A DNA stretch of 64,000 nt from Streptacidiphilus jiangxiensis (GTDB lineage: Bacteria > Actinomycetota > Actinomycetes > Streptomycetales > Streptomycetaceae): contig NZ_FOAZ01000010.1 of assembly GCF_900109465.1 (NCBI RefSeq), forward strand, positions 272,669 to 336,668. Reading direction: 5' to 3'. Made by a program: the position numbers and the translations under genes. Below the pieces are notes generated by a model, which saw only the letters and a list, made by a program, of their open reading frames with translations, made no database searches and had not been told where the DNA came from. Shown here piece by piece: positions 55,045 through 63,851 of the stretch; within the stretch, counting starts at the first letter, position 1, and each line of letters opens with the position of its first letter.

Positions 55045-56268
55045 GTGACGACTGAGCTCTCGAACGACGAGGCCCGCCGGATCGCGCTGCGGGCCCAGGG
55101 GTTTCTCGGCGCGCCCGACCGCCGGGGCGGTGTGCGCGGGATGCTGCGCCGGCTCGGCTCCGTGCAGCTGGACACGATCTCGGTGCTGGCCCGCTCGCAC
55201 GAGCTGATCCCCTACGCCCGTCTCGGCGCGGTCGGTCGGGAGGCGGTGGAGACGGCGTACTGGAGCGGCAACCGCTCCTTCGAGTACTGGTCCCACGCCG
55301 CCTGCGTGCTGCCGGTCGAGGAGTGGCCGCTGTTCGCCTTCCGCCGCCGCGCCTTCGAGCAGCGCGGCCACCGCTGGCACCGGATGGAGGACGCCGAGCG
55401 TTCCTGTGCCGAGGTCGTCGCCAAGCTGCGCGGGGAGGGCCCGCTCACCACCAAGGAGCTGGGCGGCGCCAAGAAGGGCGGCGAGTGGTGGGACTGGTCC
55501 GAGTCCAAGATCGCCGTCGAGTGGCTGCTCGACACCGGTGTCGTGGTCTGCATGGAGCGCCGCGGCTGGCGCCGCGTCTACGCGCTGGCCGAGCAGGCCG
55601 TGCCGGCCGAGCTGCTGGCCGCCGAGCCGGACGACGAGGCCTGCCTGCGGCAGTTGGTCCTCCAGTCCGGCCGGGCCCTGGGCGTGGCTACGGCGAGGGA
55701 TCTGGCGGACTACCACCGGCTCAAGGCGGAGCAGGTCAGCGCGGCCCTGCCGGGCTCGGGCCTGGTGCCGGTCCGGGTGGCCGGCTGGGGACGCAACGGC
55801 TCGGGCGCCACGGACGCCTCGGGCACAAGGAACGGCTCGAACGGTGAGCCGGTGCAGGCCTGGGCCGACCCGGCCGCCCTCGCCGCCTTCGAGGCGCAGC
55901 CGCGCGGGCGGCACCGCACCACCCTGCTCTCCCCGTTCGACTCCCTGATCTGGGACCGTGCCCGCACCGAGCGCGTCTTCGGGTTCACCCACCGCCTGGA
56001 GGCCTACACCCCCAAGCACAAGCGGGTGCACGGCTACTTCACCATGCCGCTGCTGGCGGGCGGGCAGCTGGTCGGCCGGGTGGATCCGGCGCGCGAGGGC
56101 ACCACACTGGTGGCGCGTCAGGTCTCCCTCACCACGCCCAAGGCCGTTCCGGCGCTCGCCGAGGCGCTGCTCGAGGCGGCCACCTGGGTCGGCTGCTCCT
56201 CGGTCCGCGTCGAGCAGCTCCACGACGAGGCGCTGCGCGCCCCGCTGGAGAAGCTGCTCGCCGGTTGA
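55045..56268 (+). CDS. Winged-helix DNA glycosylase (YcaQ/AlkX type)
   Basis: 407 residues of the HTH_42 superfamily. The motif GSVQLDTISVLARSHELIPYARLG has Gln41 and Asp43 in the Q-x-D arrangement typical of YcaQ/AlkX, which excises alkylated bases and unhooks crosslinks. Further landmarks are YWSHAACVLPVEEWPLFAFRRR, LTTKELGGAKKGGEWWDWSESK and LLSPFDSLIWDRARTERVFGF, then PKHKRVHGYFTMPLL. The GTG start is preferred; its promoter (TAGGCT) suggests a leaderless transcript, and no Shine-Dalgarno is seen. It differs from the QSQ-type homologue at 7195–8319, so the window holds both branches of the superfamily. Confidence 0.88.
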   Translation: MTTELSNDEARRIALRAQGFLGAPDRRGGVRGMLRRLGSVQLDTISVLARSHELIPYARLGAVGREAVETAYWSGNRSFEYWSHAACVLPVEEWPLFAFRRRAFEQRGHRWHRMEDAERSCAEVVAKLRGEGPLTTKELGGAKKGGEWWDWSESKIAVEWLLDTGVVVCMERRGWRRVYALAEQAVPAELLAAEPDDEACLRQLVLQSGRALGVATARDLADYHRLKAEQVSAALPGSGLVPVRVAGWGRNGSGATDASGTRNGSNGEPVQAWADPAALAAFEAQPRGRHRTTLLSPFDSLIWDRARTERVFGFTHRLEAYTPKHKRVHGYFTMPLLAGGQLVGRVDPAREGTTLVARQVSLTTPKAVPALAEALLEAATWVGCSSVRVEQLHDEALRAPLEKLLAG

Positions 56269-56274
56269 GCCGGA

Positions 56275-56943
56275 TCAGCCTATTTCGAGGATCTTCTCCC
56301 GCATCGCGTAGACCACGGCCTCCATGCGGGAGTGGAGCTGGAGCTTCTCCAGGATGTTGCGGACGTGGTTCTTCACGGTGTTCTCGCTGATGAAGAGCTG
56401 CTTGGCGATGTCCCGGTTGTTGAGCCCGGTGGCCACCAGCTTCAGCACCTCCATCTCACGGTCCGTCAGCCGGGGCGCGGGCAGCAGATCCTGCTGGTCC
56501 GTCCGCTTCTGGATCATCGATTTGAACTCCGTGAGCAGCTTGGCCGCCATGGAGGGGCTGATCTGCGACTGACCGTCCGCGACGGCGCGGATCGCGGTGG
56601 CCACCTCGTCCGTGGAGATCTCCTTCAGCAGGTAGCCGGTGGCGCCCGCCTTGATCGCCTCGTAGAGGTCGGCCTCCTCGTCGCTGATGGTCAGCATGAT
56701 GATCTTCGTGCTGGGTGCGACCTCCTTGATGGCCGTGCACGCCTCGATGCCGCCACGACGCGGCATCCGCACGTCCATCAGGATGATGTCGGGCAGCAGG
56801 TCGGCGGCCTTCTCCACGGCCTCGGCGCCGTCTCCGGCCTCGCCGACGACGGCGATGTCCTCCTCCTGGGCAAGGACGATCTCCAGTCCGCGCCGGAACA
56901 GCGCGTGGTCGTCCACGACCAGTACCCGGATCGGCTCCACCAT
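56275..56943 (-). CDS. orrA: Orphan NarL/LuxR-type response regulator (OrrA-like)
   Basis: 222 residues. The receiver domain has acidic Asp11/Asp12 (VLVVDDHALFRRGL), phospho-acceptor Asp57 (ILMDVRMPRRGG) and a conserved Thr and Lys (LTISDEE, LLKE). The C-terminal LuxR helix-turn-helix is LTDREMEVLKLVATGLNNRDIAKQLFISENTVKNHVRNIL, read as adjacent pieces. No histidine kinase gene is nearby, so it is an orphan. By neighbourhood (hpf, comF, lpqB, mtrAB) it corresponds to OrrA (SCO3008) of S. coelicolor, reported to influence antibiotic production and sporulation. The ATG has GGAGGG 5 bases upstream. It is convergent with the glycosylase gene (6-base gap). Confidence 0.87.
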   Translation of the reverse strand: MVEPIRVLVVDDHALFRRGLEIVLAQEEDIAVVGEAGDGAEAVEKAADLLPDIILMDVRMPRRGGIEACTAIKEVAPSTKIIMLTISDEEADLYEAIKAGATGYLLKEISTDEVATAIRAVADGQSQISPSMAAKLLTEFKSMIQKRTDQQDLLPAPRLTDREMEVLKLVATGLNNRDIAKQLFISENTVKNHVRNILEKLQLHSRMEAVVYAMREKILEIG

Positions 56944-57020
56944 CCGGTCCCTCCCCCTCGGTGGGCGGCTGTCAGCGACATGATTCCACGCTTCGCGCGG
57001 GTCGCGATCACGCACCCGAA

Positions 57021-57055
57021 GAGGGTTCCCCCGGAAGTGTGCCGGAGGAACCCTC
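57021..57055 (-). terminator. Terminator of hpf
   Basis: Inverted repeat GAGGGTTCC…GGAACCCTC with an inner CCGG/CCGG pairing, about 34 bases beyond the hpf stop. Confidence 0.8.
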
Positions 57056-57088
57056 GTCGCTGTGACGTTCAGGCCGTCAGGCCGGCCG

Positions 57089-57712
57089 TCACTCCTCGAC
57101 CTTCAGGTGGATCACACCGTAGTCGTAGGCGTGGCGCCGGTAGACCACGCTCGGCTGGAGCGTGTCGGAGTCCACGAACAGGTAGAAGTCGTGGCCGACC
57201 AGCTCCATCTCGTAGAGCGCCTGGTCCAACGCCATCGGGGCGGCGGGGTGGGTCTTCTCGCGGACCACCAGCGGCCCGTCACCCTCCACTGCCACGGATC
57301 CCTGCATCGTCCTCTTGGGCGGGCTCAGCTCCTCGGGCGTTGCCTGCCCCGGCGTGTCCGACAGCGCGGCGGTCGCCTCGGCGACGCTCATCGGCGACCG
57401 CGGCCCCTTGCTGACCCGCCGCCGGTCCGCGGCCTTGCGCAGCTGGGCGTCCAGCTTCGCCGAGGCGAGGTCCAGGGCGGAGTACGGGTCGGAGGAGCTG
57501 GCCTCCGCCCGGATGATCGGGCCACGGCTGCGGAGGGTGATCTCCACCTGGTCGGCGTGGTCGGACTGGCGCGGGTTGTGTTCCTTCGACAGCTCCACGT
57601 CGACACTGATCACCTTGCCGTCGAGCTTGTTGATCCGCTCGAGCTTCTCGGCGACGTGCCTGCGGAACCGCTCAGGAACCTCGGTCTTGCGACCCTTGAC
57701 GACGATGTCCAC
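57089..57712 (-). CDS. hpf: Long ribosome hibernation-promoting factor (HPF/RaiA)
   Basis: 207 residues. The N-terminal domain (about 1–105; MDIVVKGRKTEVPERFRRHVAEKLERI…) binds the 30S decoding region. A linker of about 40 residues leads to the C-terminal dimerisation domain (RTMQGSVAVEGDGPLVVREKTHP … PMALDQALYEMELVGHDFYLFVDSDT). The presence of both domains marks the long form that pairs ribosomes as 100S dimers. The GTG start is supported by GGAG at 6 bases and by the family N-terminus; an ATG 27 bases earlier has no Shine-Dalgarno. It lies upstream of the OrrA-like gene, separated by a terminator. Expression is expected in stationary phase (family knowledge). Confidence 0.92.
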   Translation of the reverse strand: MDIVVKGRKTEVPERFRRHVAEKLERINKLDGKVISVDVELSKEHNPRQSDHADQVEITLRSRGPIIRAEASSSDPYSALDLASAKLDAQLRKAADRRRVSKGPRSPMSVAEATAALSDTPGQATPEELSPPKRTMQGSVAVEGDGPLVVREKTHPAAPMALDQALYEMELVGHDFYLFVDSDTLQPSVVYRRHAYDYGVIHLKVEE

Positions 57713-58098
57713 GCAGAACTCCGATCCTTCGCGCTTCATGCCCACGGACCGTTAAGTCCGCAAGGCCCGTCGAGTACGCAGCCCCACCCGCTCGGGGTCG
57801 GGCGGAACCGCCGCTCTGTCCCCTTCATCCCCAGTGGGAACGGTGGGAACCCCATGGAACAACGGTTCCCTGGGTTTCGCCTGTCCGACACGGGGCCGAA
57901 GTCCCGGGGTCGGAGGGCCATAGGTCCTGACGTCCAAATTCGCCGGGCAGGCGGTGCTTGTACAGCCCCCGCGCGGCCACGGCCCCCGTTCGGATGAACG
58001 TCACGTGAACGGCCCTCGTCATCGGGGCGGTCGGGGCACTCTTGGCACTCCTTCCGTGTGTATCTCCGACCGTAACTCCATCTCCGTGGGGAGGCGCC
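57713..58098. promoter_or_regulatory. Divergent regulatory region between hpf and the comF-like gene
   Basis: 386 bases without a gene. It contains an inverted repeat GGGAACC-N12-GGTTCCC (57845–57870) that may be an operator or leader hairpin for hpf, and a Shine-Dalgarno GGGGAGG just before the comF-like start. I see no small gene or known riboswitch in it. Confidence 0.5.
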
Positions 58099-58800
58099 GT
58101 GGAGCGGTCACCGATTCGCGCGCTCGACGCCGTACTGGACCTGCTGCTGCCCACCGTCTGCGTCGGCTGTGGCAGCCCGAACGCGCAGCTCTGCCCGCCC
58201 TGCCGGGCCCTTCTCGAGGACGCCGACCCCAGCCTGGCCAGGCCCGGCCACCCACCGCCGGGCCTGCCGGAGATCTACGCCGCGCTGCCCTACGGCGGCG
58301 CCGTGCGGCAGGCTCTGCTCGCCCACAAGGAGCGTGGAGCACTGCGGCTCGCGCCGCCGCTGGGGCGCGCCCTCGCGCGCGCCGTTCACGCCGCCGTGCC
58401 GCTGGCTTCCGCACCGCGTCGGCGCGACACGCCACCGCTGCTGCTCGTCCCCATGCCCTCGACGGCGTCCGCGACCCGCGCCCGGGGCCACGACCCGACG
58501 GTCCGCCTCGCCCGTGCAGCCACGGCCGCCCTGCGCGCCCGGGGCGTCCCCGCACGCGTCGTCCCCGCGTTGCGCCACGCCCGCGCGGTCGCCGACCAGG
58601 CCGGCCTCGACGCGGCTGCGCGCCGACGCAACCTCGCCGGCGCGCTCCGCGTCACCCGTGGCAGCGCCGTCCTGCGCACCGGCCATGTCGTGGTGGTCGA
58701 CGACCTCGTGACCACTGGCGCGAGCCTGGCGGAGGCCACCCGCGCCCTGTCCGAATCCGGCGTCGACGTCCTCGCCGCCGCGGTCGTCGCGGCGGCGTGA
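58099..58800 (+). CDS. ComF family phosphoribosyltransferase-like protein
   Basis: 233 residues. The N-terminal zinc finger has Cys21, Cys24 (CVGCGS) and Cys32, Cys35 (CPPC). The PRTase domain follows: LPYGGAVRQALLAHKERGALRLAPPLGRAL, LLLVPMPSTASATRARGHDP, and the PRPP-binding loop HVVVVDDLVTTGASLAEA. ComF takes part in DNA uptake in competent bacteria, but in actinobacteria its role is unproven. The GTG start has a very good Shine-Dalgarno (GGGGAGG, 5 bases). It is convergent with lpqB across a strong hairpin; the position between hpf and lpqB is conserved in Streptomyces. Confidence 0.88.
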   Translation: MERSPIRALDAVLDLLLPTVCVGCGSPNAQLCPPCRALLEDADPSLARPGHPPPGLPEIYAALPYGGAVRQALLAHKERGALRLAPPLGRALARAVHAAVPLASAPRRRDTPPLLLVPMPSTASATRARGHDPTVRLARAATAALRARGVPARVVPALRHARAVADQAGLDAAARRRNLAGALRVTRGSAVLRTGHVVVVDDLVTTGASLAEATRALSESGVDVLAAAVVAAA

Positions 58801-58820
58801 GCCACCCGGGCCGACCGGCA

Positions 58821-58854
58821 GGCTGAGCAGCGACCGATCAGGCGCTGCTCAGCC
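58821..58854. terminator. Bidirectional terminator between comF-like gene and lpqB
   Basis: Perfect 12-bp stem GGCTGAGCAGCG/CGCTGCTCAGCC with a 10-base loop between the two convergent stop codons. Confidence 0.85.
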
Positions 58855-58870
58855 ACTGCTCATCCGCGGC

Positions 58871-60739
58871 TCAACCCGGGAATCGCACACCGCTCCCCTT
58901 GCTGGAGGCGTCGCGTGTGATCGCGTCCCAGCGGAAGAACTGGAGCTGGGAGGCGAAGATCTCCTGGTCCGGGCTGTTGGCCGTCGCGAACAGCCAGTCG
59001 CCAGGATCGCCCGGCAGTGCCGTCACGTCGATCACACCGTTCAGCGCCTGGATCGCGCCCAGTGAGGACGGTGAGTCGTCGATCTCGACGGGGATCACAC
59101 TCGTGGTGCCCGACTGCTGGCCCACGACCACCAGGGCATCGCCGTCCTGCCACGAGAGCGACGAGATCGAGCTGATCCCGACCGCCGTCGTGCGCAGATC
59201 CTGCACCGAGAACGCGACCGCGGGGTGGTTCAGGTCGTCCCCGCCCCCGATGCGCGCCACTCGCCCGATCTGCACCGCCGTCTGCCCGTCGGCCGTCCGC
59301 TCCAGCAGCGCGATCCGCGCACCGTCCGGTGCCACCCGCACCTGCTCGATCGTGGCCCCGCCCGGCAGGTCCGGGATGTCCACCGACACCACCTGTCCGT
59401 CGGTCACCGCACGCAGCGGCTTGCCCCCGGGCTCGGAGTCGACGAACCAGAGCGTGCCAGTCCCGTCGAAGCTCGGCGAGGACAGCGCTCGGGCGACTGA
59501 ACTGCGCAGGACCGCCGCCGTCGGCTCACTGGTCTGCCGCAGTCCGCTCAGGTAGAGGGAACGGCCGTCCTGGGAGACGGAGGCCACCGCGCCGTCACCG
59601 CGCGGCGAGACGGCGAACTCCCCGATCGCGACACCGGCCGGGACCAGCCTGCCCGGGACCCCGTCCACCGTGGAGCCCCCCGGAGTGGCACCCGACGCAG
59701 TCGGCGTCACGCTCTTGAGCTGGTGGTCCGGGCTCAGGAAGTAGGCGGTCGCGGGGACCCGTACCGGGTTGTACTGACCCTCGGACTCGGCGGTGCACAC
59801 GGCCGAGCCGCCCTTGTCCTGGTAGAGCGCCACCGACGTCGGCGACTGGCCCTGCACCTGCACGCCGCCGCCCTGCACCTGGCTCAGCGTGGTGTAGAGC
59901 TGCGCCGCCATGGTCAGGCAGGCCTTGTGGCTCCAGTCGCCGCCCGAGCCCAGCGACAGGTACACCTTGGCCTGCGCGTTGGTGCTGTCGACCACGACCT
60001 TGGCCCCCGGCGTGAACCCCGGGTTCACCGCCGGCTGGAGCCACGTGCTCGGCCCGTTCAACAGCTGCTGCGCCGCCGTCTGCAAGGGGTTGTCCACCCG
60101 GGCGCGGATGAAGACGGGATCCGCCACGAGCGGGCTCACACCGCCGCCGGTCTGCCCGGCCACCGCGGGGTAGTACAGGTTGACCGAGGCGTATATGCGC
60201 TGGAAGTCCCGCACGCTGGTGAGCACGGTGGACGGCGGGTCCACGATGCGCCACTGGCCCTTGTCGTTCTTCCTGAAGTGGAAGTCCACGCTGAAGAACG
60301 GGGTCAGCGGGGTGGCCGTGTACGAGCCGTGCGGGTCCAGCGCGGCGACCTGGTTCCCGGTGACCGTGATCGAGCAGGTCTTCTGCTGGGCGCAGCTCGC
60401 CGGGACCGGCGGGACGTTCGGTGTGTTCTGCAGCACCGTCACCGCTCCGGACGGCTTCCAGCTGGGGTCGCTCAGGTACTGCCGGGCGGTCCGGTAGTCG
60501 GCCTGGTCACTGCCGAGGGCGTCGAGATAGCCGTGCAGCAGCTGGTCGGGGGACTCCCCCTCGGCCGGCGGGACCGGGATCAGCTCCACGCGGGTGTTCT
60601 GGGTGCTGCCCGCGTCGGTCGGGCCGAGAGCCACCGGCCCGTTGCCGGGCATCGTGGCGCACCCCGCCAGGCCCAGGACGGCACCGGTGAGCGCGACAGC
60701 GCGCAGCCCGCGGCGCCGCGTCAGCTCAGAGCTCTTCAC
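58871..60739 (-). CDS. lpqB: Lipoprotein LpqB (MtrAB system partner)
   Basis: 622-residue exported lipoprotein. The signal peptide (RRRGLRAVALTGAVLGLAGC) has lipobox LAGC. A GerMN-like region follows (TAAQQLLNGPSTWLQPAVNPGFTPGAKV…), then a C-terminal propeller-like half with repeated SPRGDGAVASVS / SLYLSG / APDGARIALLE segments. In mycobacteria LpqB interacts with the MtrB sensor domain and tunes its output. The GTG start has GAGGGAA 5 bases upstream and lies 14 bases inside the mtrB 3' end, so translation is coupled. It is third gene of mtrA–mtrB–lpqB. Confidence 0.93.
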   Translation of the reverse strand: MKSSELTRRRGLRAVALTGAVLGLAGCATMPGNGPVALGPTDAGSTQNTRVELIPVPPAEGESPDQLLHGYLDALGSDQADYRTARQYLSDPSWKPSGAVTVLQNTPNVPPVPASCAQQKTCSITVTGNQVAALDPHGSYTATPLTPFFSVDFHFRKNDKGQWRIVDPPSTVLTSVRDFQRIYASVNLYYPAVAGQTGGGVSPLVADPVFIRARVDNPLQTAAQQLLNGPSTWLQPAVNPGFTPGAKVVVDSTNAQAKVYLSLGSGGDWSHKACLTMAAQLYTTLSQVQGGGVQVQGQSPTSVALYQDKGGSAVCTAESEGQYNPVRVPATAYFLSPDHQLKSVTPTASGATPGGSTVDGVPGRLVPAGVAIGEFAVSPRGDGAVASVSQDGRSLYLSGLRQTSEPTAAVLRSSVARALSSPSFDGTGTLWFVDSEPGGKPLRAVTDGQVVSVDIPDLPGGATIEQVRVAPDGARIALLERTADGQTAVQIGRVARIGGGDDLNHPAVAFSVQDLRTTAVGISSISSLSWQDGDALVVVGQQSGTTSVIPVEIDDSPSSLGAIQALNGVIDVTALPGDPGDWLFATANSPDQEIFASQLQFFRWDAITRDASSKGSGVRFPG

Positions 60740-62870
60740 GCGTTCCCTCACCGTCGTCGTCCACGTCCTGCGGATCTGCGGGCCGCTCGTCCGTGCGGGT
60801 CGTCGCCGTGCCGGGCACGACCACCTGGGCGCCACCGGTACCGAAGCCGCCCCCGAGCCCGGAGACGGAGCCCAGGTCCGCGGGGTTGCTGCCGGGAGTG
60901 CCGTGGACGGGGCCTGGCAGGGCCGGGATGACCGAACCGTAGCCGAGCACCCCGCCGAGCCCCGGGCCGAGGCTCGGCTGCGCGGCCGCCTGCTCCGCCT
61001 CCATGGCCGGCAGCGCCGTCGCTCCGGCGGGCCGGGCCCGCCGATACGGGCTGCCGGAGACGTCCAGGCCGAGGTTGCCGCGCGAGTCCTCCGGCTCCAA
61101 CGGGATCGGCGAACGGCTGATCTCCGTGCCCGCATTGCGCGGCACGGTCAGCCGGAACTGCGAACCGCCACCCGGCTCGCCCCAGGCGTGCAGCCAGCCG
61201 CCGTGCAAGGCGGCGTCCTCCAGGGCGATCGACAGGCCGAGACCGGTCCCGCCCGTCGTCCGCGCACGGGCCGGGTCGGCCCGCCAGAACCGGTTGAAGA
61301 CACGCGCCGCCTCGCCGGGCTTGAGCCCGATGCCGTGGTCGCGCACCGCGACCGCGACGGCGCCGTCACCGGCCGCCATCAGGACCTCGATGTCACGGCC
61401 CTCGCCGTGCTCCAGCGCGTTGACGACCAGGTTGCGCAGGATGCGCTCGATCCGGCGCGGATCGCACTCGGCCACGACCGGCTCGTCGGCGCCGATGACC
61501 CGCACCGCGCTGCCCTTCCGCTCGGCCAGCGGGCCGGCCCCGTCGATGACCCTGCCGACGACCTCGCGCAGGTCCGTCGGCTCGGAGTCCAGGATCGCGG
61601 CGCCCGCGTCGAAGCGGCTGATCTCCAGCAGGTCCGCGAGCAGCGACTCGAAGCGGTCCAGCTGGTTCTGCAGCAGCTCCGCAGAACGCACCGCCATCGG
61701 GTCGTCGAAGTCCTCCCGCGCCTCGTAGAGCAGGTCGGCGGCCATCCGGACCGTGGTGAGCGGCGTACGCAGCTCGTGCGAGACGTCCGACACGAAGCGA
61801 CGCTGGACCCGGGAAAGCTCCTCCAGCTGGCGGATCTGCGCCTGCAGCGCACCGGCCATCCGGTTGAACGATTCTCCGAGGCGGGTGATGTCGTCCGTCC
61901 CGGAGACCTTCATCCGCTCCTCGAGCCGGCCGGAGGCCAGCTGCTCGGAGATCTCGGCAGCCATCCGCAGCGGCGTGACCACCTGGCGCACCACCAGCCA
62001 CGAGATCGCGCCGAGCAGGATCACCACGAACACCCCGGCCGTGGCCAGCGTGCCGGTGACCAGGTTCAGCGTGCTGGTCTCCTGCGCGAACGGGAACACG
62101 TAGTAGAGCTGGTAGGCGCCTCCGGTCGAGGCACCTCCGCCCGTCGCGTCGGTGCCGACGCTGCTGGGCAGGGTGATCTGCTCGCCGATCACCACGCCGG
62201 ACTGGCTCTGCGTCCCGTTGAGGTAGGTGACCGTGGTGAACGCGCCCTCGGGGCTGCCCACGTTCGCCGCGACGCGCAGCTGCAGATCCGCCGGGATCGT
62301 GGCCGTGGGGTCGACCCCGCCCGTGGTCGGCATGGCCCGGGAGGACGTGTTGGTGGTGCTGCTGCTGGGCGGGAGCATCCCGACGACGGAATAGGACCCC
62401 GCGCCGCTCTGAGCCAGCGTCTTGACCTGGTCGATCATGACCGCGCCGACGTCAGGGGCGGTGTCCGCTCCGGACGCCGCGCCACCGCCTGCCTGCGGGG
62501 ACGTCGCGGTTCCGGTCTTGTGTGTCAGCGTGCCGAGGTCGCCCGCCGCCGTCTTGGCGGCCGCGAAGCCGCTCTCGGCCTGGGTCTGCGCCGACTGCAT
62601 CTTGGTCTGCAGCAGCCCGTTGCGGACCTGGTTCATCACGACGACGCCGAGCAGCAGCACCACGCCGAGCGAGAGCACGAGCGTCATCGCCACGACACGG
62701 AGCTGGATCGAACGCCGGTACAGCCCGACGGCACGCCGGAAGGGCCGGCGCAGTTGCCGTCCCAGAGCGCTCAGGAACGGCTGCTGGCTCGCCTTGGTGG
62801 ACCGCGTGTCCTGCACGGTCGACCGCCCGCCGTCCGGGTCGGGCAGGGCGGCGGGGGTCTGACCGCTCAT
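60726..62870 (-). CDS. mtrB: Sensor histidine kinase MtrB
   Basis: 714-residue membrane sensor kinase. Two TM helices (VVAMTLVLSLGVVLLLGVV near residue 60, and VTGTLATAGVFVVILLGAI before the HAMP) flank a periplasmic-side sensor of about 200 residues. HAMP is RQVVTPLRMAAEISEQLASG; the phospho-acceptor lies in FVSDVSHELRTPLTTVRMAADLL; the HATPase domain has NLVVNALEHGEG, DHGIGLKPGEAARVF and GGTGLGLSIALED. The C-terminal tail is Pro/Gly-rich and extends about 110 residues beyond the kinase core. The ATG is one base after the mtrA stop (TGAGATG). MtrAB coordinates cell-wall turnover, division and, in Streptomyces, development. Confidence 0.95.
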   Translation of the reverse strand: MSGQTPAALPDPDGGRSTVQDTRSTKASQQPFLSALGRQLRRPFRRAVGLYRRSIQLRVVAMTLVLSLGVVLLLGVVVMNQVRNGLLQTKMQSAQTQAESGFAAAKTAAGDLGTLTHKTGTATSPQAGGGAASGADTAPDVGAVMIDQVKTLAQSGAGSYSVVGMLPPSSSTTNTSSRAMPTTGGVDPTATIPADLQLRVAANVGSPEGAFTTVTYLNGTQSQSGVVIGEQITLPSSVGTDATGGGASTGGAYQLYYVFPFAQETSTLNLVTGTLATAGVFVVILLGAISWLVVRQVVTPLRMAAEISEQLASGRLEERMKVSGTDDITRLGESFNRMAGALQAQIRQLEELSRVQRRFVSDVSHELRTPLTTVRMAADLLYEAREDFDDPMAVRSAELLQNQLDRFESLLADLLEISRFDAGAAILDSEPTDLREVVGRVIDGAGPLAERKGSAVRVIGADEPVVAECDPRRIERILRNLVVNALEHGEGRDIEVLMAAGDGAVAVAVRDHGIGLKPGEAARVFNRFWRADPARARTTGGTGLGLSIALEDAALHGGWLHAWGEPGGGSQFRLTVPRNAGTEISRSPIPLEPEDSRGNLGLDVSGSPYRRARPAGATALPAMEAEQAAAQPSLGPGLGGVLGYGSVIPALPGPVHGTPGSNPADLGSVSGLGGGFGTGGAQVVVPGTATTRTDERPADPQDVDDDGEGTREEL

Positions 62871-62871
62871 C

Positions 62872-63558
62872 TCAGTTCGGACCCGCCTTGTAGCCCACGC
62901 CGCGGACCGTCACCACGATCTCCGGACGCTCCGGGTCCCGCTCGATCTTCGACCGCAGGCGCTGCACGTGGACGTTGACCAGGCGGGTGTCGGCGGCGTG
63001 GCGGTAGCCCCACACCTGCTCCAGCAGCACCTCACGGGTGAACACCTGCCACGGCTTCCGGGCCAGCGCGACGAGGAGGTCGAACTCCAGCGGCGTCAGC
63101 GGAATGCTGCGCCCGTCCCGCTTCACGGAGTGGCCGGCCACGTCGATGACCAGGTCACCGATGGTCAGCTGCTCCGGGCTCGGCTCCTCCGCGCGGCGCA
63201 GACGCGCACGCACGCGAGCAACGAGCTCCTTCGGCTTGAACGGCTTGGTCATGTAGTCGTCGGCGCCGGACTCCAGCCCGACGACGACATCCACGGTGTC
63301 GGTCTTCGCGGTCAGCATGACGATCGGCACGCCGGACTCGGCACGGATCTGACGGCAGACGTCGATCCCGTCCCTGCCGGGCAGCATCAGGTCCAGGAGG
63401 ACGAGATCGGGCTTGACCTCACGGAAGACAGCGAGAGCCTTGTCGCCGTCCGCGACGAAGCTCGGCTCGAACCCCTCTCCACGCAGCACGATGCCAAGCA
63501 TCTCGGCCAGAGCAGTGTCGTCATCGACGATCAGGACGCGTCCCTTCATGGTGTCCAT
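62872..63558 (-). CDS. mtrA: Response regulator MtrA
   Basis: 228-residue OmpR-type regulator. The receiver has VLIVDDDTALAEM, phospho-acceptor Asp56 (LLDLMLPGRDG), Thr (MLTAKTD) and Lys (TKPFKPKELV). The C-terminal winged helix contains PLTPLEFDLLVALARKPWQVF, REVLLEQVWGYRHAADTRLVNVHVQRLRSKIE (as pieces) and VRGVGYKAGPN. In Streptomyces MtrA binds GTnACnnnnnGTnAC-type sites and controls developmental and antibiotic genes. Two ATGs (63558, 63549) are possible and neither has a Shine-Dalgarno; I give the longer. Its promoter must lie in the 70 bases before the rRNA terminator. Confidence 0.95.
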   Translation of the reverse strand: MDTMKGRVLIVDDDTALAEMLGIVLRGEGFEPSFVADGDKALAVFREVKPDLVLLDLMLPGRDGIDVCRQIRAESGVPIVMLTAKTDTVDVVVGLESGADDYMTKPFKPKELVARVRARLRRAEEPSPEQLTIGDLVIDVAGHSVKRDGRSIPLTPLEFDLLVALARKPWQVFTREVLLEQVWGYRHAADTRLVNVHVQRLRSKIERDPERPEIVVTVRGVGYKAGPN

Positions 63559-63628
63559 GGTCGCAGATCCGAAACGTGACCCGGGCCACAGTCGGCGAGA
63601 CTTCCGCCACAACCTGCCGGAACGCAGC

Positions 63629-63661
63629 AAGGCCCCCCTGACGTGACGTCAGGGGGGCCTT
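63629..63661 (-). terminator. rRNA operon terminator
   Basis: Perfect 15-bp stem AAGGCCCCCCTGACG/CGTCAGGGGGGCCTT with a 3-base loop, directly downstream (leftward) of the 5S gene. Confidence 0.93.
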
Positions 63662-63672
63662 GATCAAAATTT

Positions 63673-63791
63673 GTTCGGCGGCGTCCTACTCTCCCACAGG
63701 GTCCCCCCTGCAGTACCATCGGCGCTGTGAGGCTTAGCTTCCGGGTTCGGAATGTAACCGGGCGTTTCCCTCACGCTATGACCACCGAAAC
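63673..63791 (-). rRNA. rrf: 5S ribosomal RNA
   Basis: About 119 nt read leftward from GTTTCGGTGGTCATAGCG to the 3' end CGCCGCCGAAC. The conserved internal stretches CCCGGTTACATTCCGAACCC and GGAAGCTAAGCC are intact. The ends pair (GGTGG with CCGCC). It is separated from the 23S gene by a spacer of about 60 nt. Ends are estimated to within a few bases. Confidence 0.95.
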
Positions 63792-63851
63792 ACGATGAGA
63801 TCATGCGATAGTCGCTGTCTCAGAACAGCACAGTGGACGCGTAGCAGCTAT

